Assembly (NCBI GenBank): GCA_964410725.1
Contig: CAYPID010000023.1
Coordinates: forward strand, 1-35,796
Length of the DNA stretch: 35,796 bases
DNA from: CALAZP01 sp964410725
GTDB taxonomy: Bacteria; Bacteroidota; Bacteroidia; Chitinophagales; Saprospiraceae
Direction: 5' to 3'
Shown: piece after piece, positions 32,701 to 35,796 of the stretch
Layout of the letters: each line of letters starts with the position of its first letter
How positions within the stretch are numbered: the stretch's first letter is position 1
Program-made: the position numbers and the translations under genes
Notes under the pieces: generated by a model
Databases searched by the model: none
What the model was told of the DNA's origin: nothing
The model's input: only the letters and a program-made list of their open reading frames with translations

Positions 32701-35700
32701 TTATTTTTTACGACTTATTTTTTCTTTCGCTGTATCAACTAAATAATAGACCATCGGCACTAAAAACACAGTCAAAATCAAAGATGATAGAAGTCCGCCA
32801 ATGATTACCCAAGCCAGTCCGTTTTTCCATTCTGCTGCTGTGCCTGTTGCCAATGCAATGGGAAGCATACCGACAACCATTGAAAGCGTTGTCATTAAGA
32901 TTGGTCGCATACGCCCTTTACCTGCAATGATTAGAGCTTCTTTGAAATGTTTGCCTTCTGCTTTTAATTGATTGGTAAAATCTACAATTAGAATTGCGTT
33001 TTTCACAACTAAGCCCATTAGCATAATTAAACCGAGTAAGGCGAACAAACTTAAATTGCTCAACGACAAATTCAAGGCAAAAAATGCTCCAATTGCTGCT
33101 ACTGGAATAGAAAATAAAACTACAAAGGGATAAATGAAACTGTCGTAAAGTGCTACCATAATCAGGTATATCAGTAAAAACGAAATCAACAATACTGCAC
33201 CTAATGCCCCAAAGCTATCATTCTGTCTTTTGATGTCGCTACCCCAAGTCATTTGTATTCCGTTTGGTAATGGATTTTCTTTTAAATAAGCCACTACATC
33301 ATCTGCCACAGTTCCTGATGGTCTTCCTAATGCGTCTGATGTAAGTGTGACCGCTGGTTGTCGGTCTTTTCTTTCCAATAAGGATGGAGAATTATCTTGC
33401 TCAACAGTTGCAAATTGTGAAACGTCCAATGGTATTCCCATTGGGTTTATGATTGAAAGTTGTTGAACATCTTCAAAGTTTTGTCGGCTAAATTCATCTA
33501 ACCAAATTCTAACAGGATATTCTGTTCCGTCCTCAGTAAGCGTTGCATCTTCATTTCCTGTAAAAGCTGTTCTCAGGTTTAATCCAACATATGCCGTGGT
33601 TAAGCCTAATCGCTGCATTTTATCTTTGTCGGGAATAATTTTGTATTCAGGACTTCCTGCTTCAACAGATAAGCGAACATTATCTGCACCGGGAATTTTT
33701 TCAATAGTTGCTTTTAAGTCCTTTCCGCTTTGCATCACCAAATCCAAATTACTTCCGCTCAAAGTAATTTCAATTGGTGCAGAACGAGGTATCAAACCTA
33801 AAGCTGCCATTGAATAATTGATACTCGGAAATTTTGACTTTAGTTCTTCCCGAAGATTTTTCATAAATGTCTCGGTAGGTAAATTATCCAATTCCTTTTT
33901 GGATTTTAATTGAATGGTAAATTCTGTTTTGTTGGCAGAGCCAACACCCAAACTACCAATTCCAGTGCTTGGTCCGCCAATGTTACTAAATACTGTTTCT
34001 ACTTCGGGTTGTTGAATAATGTATGTTTCAATTTCTTGAGCAATTAAATTGTTTTGCTGAATGGAAGTAGATTTATCAAATTCTAATGCCATTCTAAATT
34101 TTCCTTGGTCGCCTGTTGAGATTAATTCTTTCCCAATAATTCCTTGTTTCATAATTCCTAAAGTCATCGCGAAAAGCACAATAACGATACCTGTAAAAGC
34201 CAATTTATGGCTCAACACCCATTCTAATCTCCGCCCGTACCATTCATTAAAGTTTTCTAATTGAATTTCAAACCATAGCAAGAAGCGATTGAAAAAATTG
34301 GTAGGTTGTAAATCTTCTTTCTTTCCGATACGTGAAGCCAACCAAGGTGTTAGCGTAAATCCAACCAATAAACTGGTAAGCGTAGAAGTAACTACAACAA
34401 CCGAAAACTGTTTGAGCATATCGGCAACAAACACTTGTAGAAAAAGAATTGGTAAAAAAACCACTACATCAACCAAAGTGATAGACAATGCTGCAAAACC
34501 AATTTCCATACGACCATCCATTGCAGCAGTTCGTTTGTCTTTTCCCCTGTCTAAATGTTTTTGAATATTCTCCAATACGACTGTGGCATCATCAACCAAA
34601 ATGCCGATGATTAATGACATTGCGAGTAATGTCATCAAGTTGAGTGTGTATCCCAAAAGCCACATTACTGCAAAAGCGGTAACTAAAGATGTTGGAATGG
34701 CAACAAGCACTATTAACGAGTTTCTGAAACTTCTAAGGAATAAAAGCATTACCAATGAAACCAATAGCACCGCCAAAATCAAATCAAAAACAACGGAATT
34801 AACTGCTGCAATTGTATTGTTTGTACTGTCGTCTGCAATAATAAACTCCACACCTGAATTTGAATTTTGTTGTTCAATGGATTGAAATTTTTCACGAACA
34901 GCTTTTGATACATCAACAGCATTTGCGTCTCCTTGTTTTTTCAATAAAAGACCGATACCGTTTTTACCATTGTAGCGACTGATAGATGTTGTTTCTTTTA
35001 TTCCATCTATGACTTCTGCTATATCTTTTACATAAACTGGGCTTCCTAAAACAGGCATTGCCACTTGAACGTTTTTAATATCTTCTAATGAAGTGAATTT
35101 TCCAGTTAAACGAACTGAATTACTTTCTTTTTCGGTTTGCACTTTTCCGGCAGGTAAGTCTAAGCCTGACCGATTAATTGCTTCAACAACCTGAACCATT
35201 GAAATTTTATACAATTTCAGCTTGTCTTGATTTATTTTTACTTGTATTTCTCTTTCTTCTCCGCCTAAAATGGTAATCTCAGCAACGCCTTTTATTTGTT
35301 GAATTTGTGGCAGATAATCATCTTTCATTTTTTGATAAAACTCGGTGGCTGACAAATTACTTGTTGCACTGATGGACATTATAGGCAAATCATTTGGCGA
35401 AACTTTACTCATTACAGGACTTAAAATGTCCTGTGGTAAATCTTTACGAATGTTGTCAATGTAGCGTTGTGCATCTTGCATTGATTTGTCCAAATCGGTT
35501 CCGTAGTTCAGATTGGCGATGATGATAGAAGCATTGGGCAATGACTTTGTTACCAAATAATCCACACCTTCCAAATTGGACAAAGCATCTTCTATTTTTC
35601 GTGAAACAGAAGTTTCTACTTCGTTAGGTTCAGCACCTGGATAAACTGTTTTAATTACAACTACTGGCTGATTAAAGTCAGGCATTAATTCGTAACTCAA

Positions 35701-35793
35701 ATTTTTATACCCTATAAAACCTAATAAAGTAAATACGCTGAACAGCACTATTATCAGCGAAGGGCGTTTGATTGAAATTTCTGTAATATTCAT
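32701..35793 (-). CDS. RND efflux transporter, HAE1/AcrB type
   Basis: This 1030-aa inner-membrane proton-driven pump has the RND pattern: TM1 after ISIKRPSLIIVLFSVF, a first large periplasmic loop, TM4 with the proton-relay pair Asp401-Asp402 in GILVDDATVVLENI, a second large periplasmic loop, and the relay lysine in LVVKNAILIVDF near TM10. DD plus K marks the drug/lipophile HAE1 group rather than the heavy-metal group. The C-terminus RGRMRPI-like segment (GKGRMRPILMTTLSMVVGMLPIA) is typical. The start codon is 3 bp from the window edge, so the membrane-fusion protein and outer-membrane factor expected next to it would be outside. DUF2141 follows it. Confidence 0.95.
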   Translation of the reverse strand: MNITEISIKRPSLIIVLFSVFTLLGFIGYKNLSYELMPDFNQPVVVIKTVYPGAEPNEVETSVSRKIEDALSNLEGVDYLVTKSLPNASIIIANLNYGTDLDKSMQDAQRYIDNIRKDLPQDILSPVMSKVSPNDLPIMSISATSNLSATEFYQKMKDDYLPQIQQIKGVAEITILGGEEREIQVKINQDKLKLYKISMVQVVEAINRSGLDLPAGKVQTEKESNSVRLTGKFTSLEDIKNVQVAMPVLGSPVYVKDIAEVIDGIKETTSISRYNGKNGIGLLLKKQGDANAVDVSKAVREKFQSIEQQNSNSGVEFIIADDSTNNTIAAVNSVVFDLILAVLLVSLVMLLFLRSFRNSLIVLVAIPTSLVTAFAVMWLLGYTLNLMTLLAMSLIIGILVDDATVVLENIQKHLDRGKDKRTAAMDGRMEIGFAALSITLVDVVVFLPILFLQVFVADMLKQFSVVVVTSTLTSLLVGFTLTPWLASRIGKKEDLQPTNFFNRFLLWFEIQLENFNEWYGRRLEWVLSHKLAFTGIVIVLFAMTLGIMKQGIIGKELISTGDQGKFRMALEFDKSTSIQQNNLIAQEIETYIIQQPEVETVFSNIGGPSTGIGSLGVGSANKTEFTIQLKSKKELDNLPTETFMKNLREELKSKFPSINYSMAALGLIPRSAPIEITLSGSNLDLVMQSGKDLKATIEKIPGADNVRLSVEAGSPEYKIIPDKDKMQRLGLTTAYVGLNLRTAFTGNEDATLTEDGTEYPVRIWLDEFSRQNFEDVQQLSIINPMGIPLDVSQFATVEQDNSPSLLERKDRQPAVTLTSDALGRPSGTVADDVVAYLKENPLPNGIQMTWGSDIKRQNDSFGALGAVLLISFLLIYLIMVALYDSFIYPFVVLFSIPVAAIGAFFALNLSLSNLSLFALLGLIMLMGLVVKNAILIVDFTNQLKAEGKHFKEALIIAGKGRMRPILMTTLSMVVGMLPIALATGTAAEWKNGLAWVIIGGLLSSLILTVFLVPMVYYLVDTAKEKISRKK

Positions 35794-35796
35794 TTT

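Overview
The window comes from a Bacteroidota genome, probably a free-living gliding or polymer-degrading lineage (Cytophagia, Saprospiria or Chitinophagia; I cannot place it further). The evidence is a SusC/SusD pair, a secreted protease ending in a type IX secretion (T9SS) sorting domain, promoter elements of the TAnnTTTG type, and the gene orders rsh-fur-purA and tig-clpP-clpX-truA. A run of 100 Ns at 5381-5480 shows it is a scaffolded draft assembly.

Layout. 1-416: sixteen perfectly phased 26-bp tandem repeats. 452-11491: a sialoglycan utilisation locus, nearly all on the minus strand. It holds an outer-membrane SusC/SusD importer, an N-acetylneuraminate lyase, a GH33 sialidase, a GH20 beta-hexosaminidase and an EamA-family inner-membrane transporter. 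A divergent GntR/FCD regulator sits inside it, broken by the assembly gap and followed by a partial copy of its own 3' end. An almost identical 22-bp palindromic site lies in front of the sialidase/regulator divergent promoter and in front of susC, so the two halves look like one regulon. 11686-20959: metF, a mercaptopyruvate-type sulfurtransferase, an M14 metallopeptidase, a trypsin-fold T9SS protease, a PBP4-type carboxypeptidase and a lipoprotein-like methyltransferase. 20963-29501: a conserved core with purA, a Fur regulator and a bifunctional (p)ppGpp enzyme on the minus strand, then tRNA-Leu(UAG) with promoter and terminator, tig, clpP, clpX and truA on the plus strand. 29666-35793: a more AT-rich accessory segment, all on the minus strand. 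It holds an ABC ATPase and its permease preceded by a ParD-like ribbon-helix-helix gene with no toxin, about 690 bp of hairpin-rich non-coding DNA, then a DUF2141 protein and an HAE1-type RND pump.

How the first locus would work (inference from families): surface sialidase frees Neu5Ac, GH20 trims the exposed HexNAc, SusCD carries products into the periplasm, an inner-membrane carrier (EamA is the only candidate here) brings Neu5Ac to the cytoplasm, and NanA splits it into ManNAc and pyruvate. The ManNAc epimerase and kinase steps are not in the window.

The observations most worth following are the shared operator, the promoter-like minisatellite, the RHH-ABC transporter operon with its palindrome, the 12-bp hairpin between susD and nanA, and the structured non-coding stretch at 31.7-32.2 kb. 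I did not find a clear-cut new defence or mobile system.
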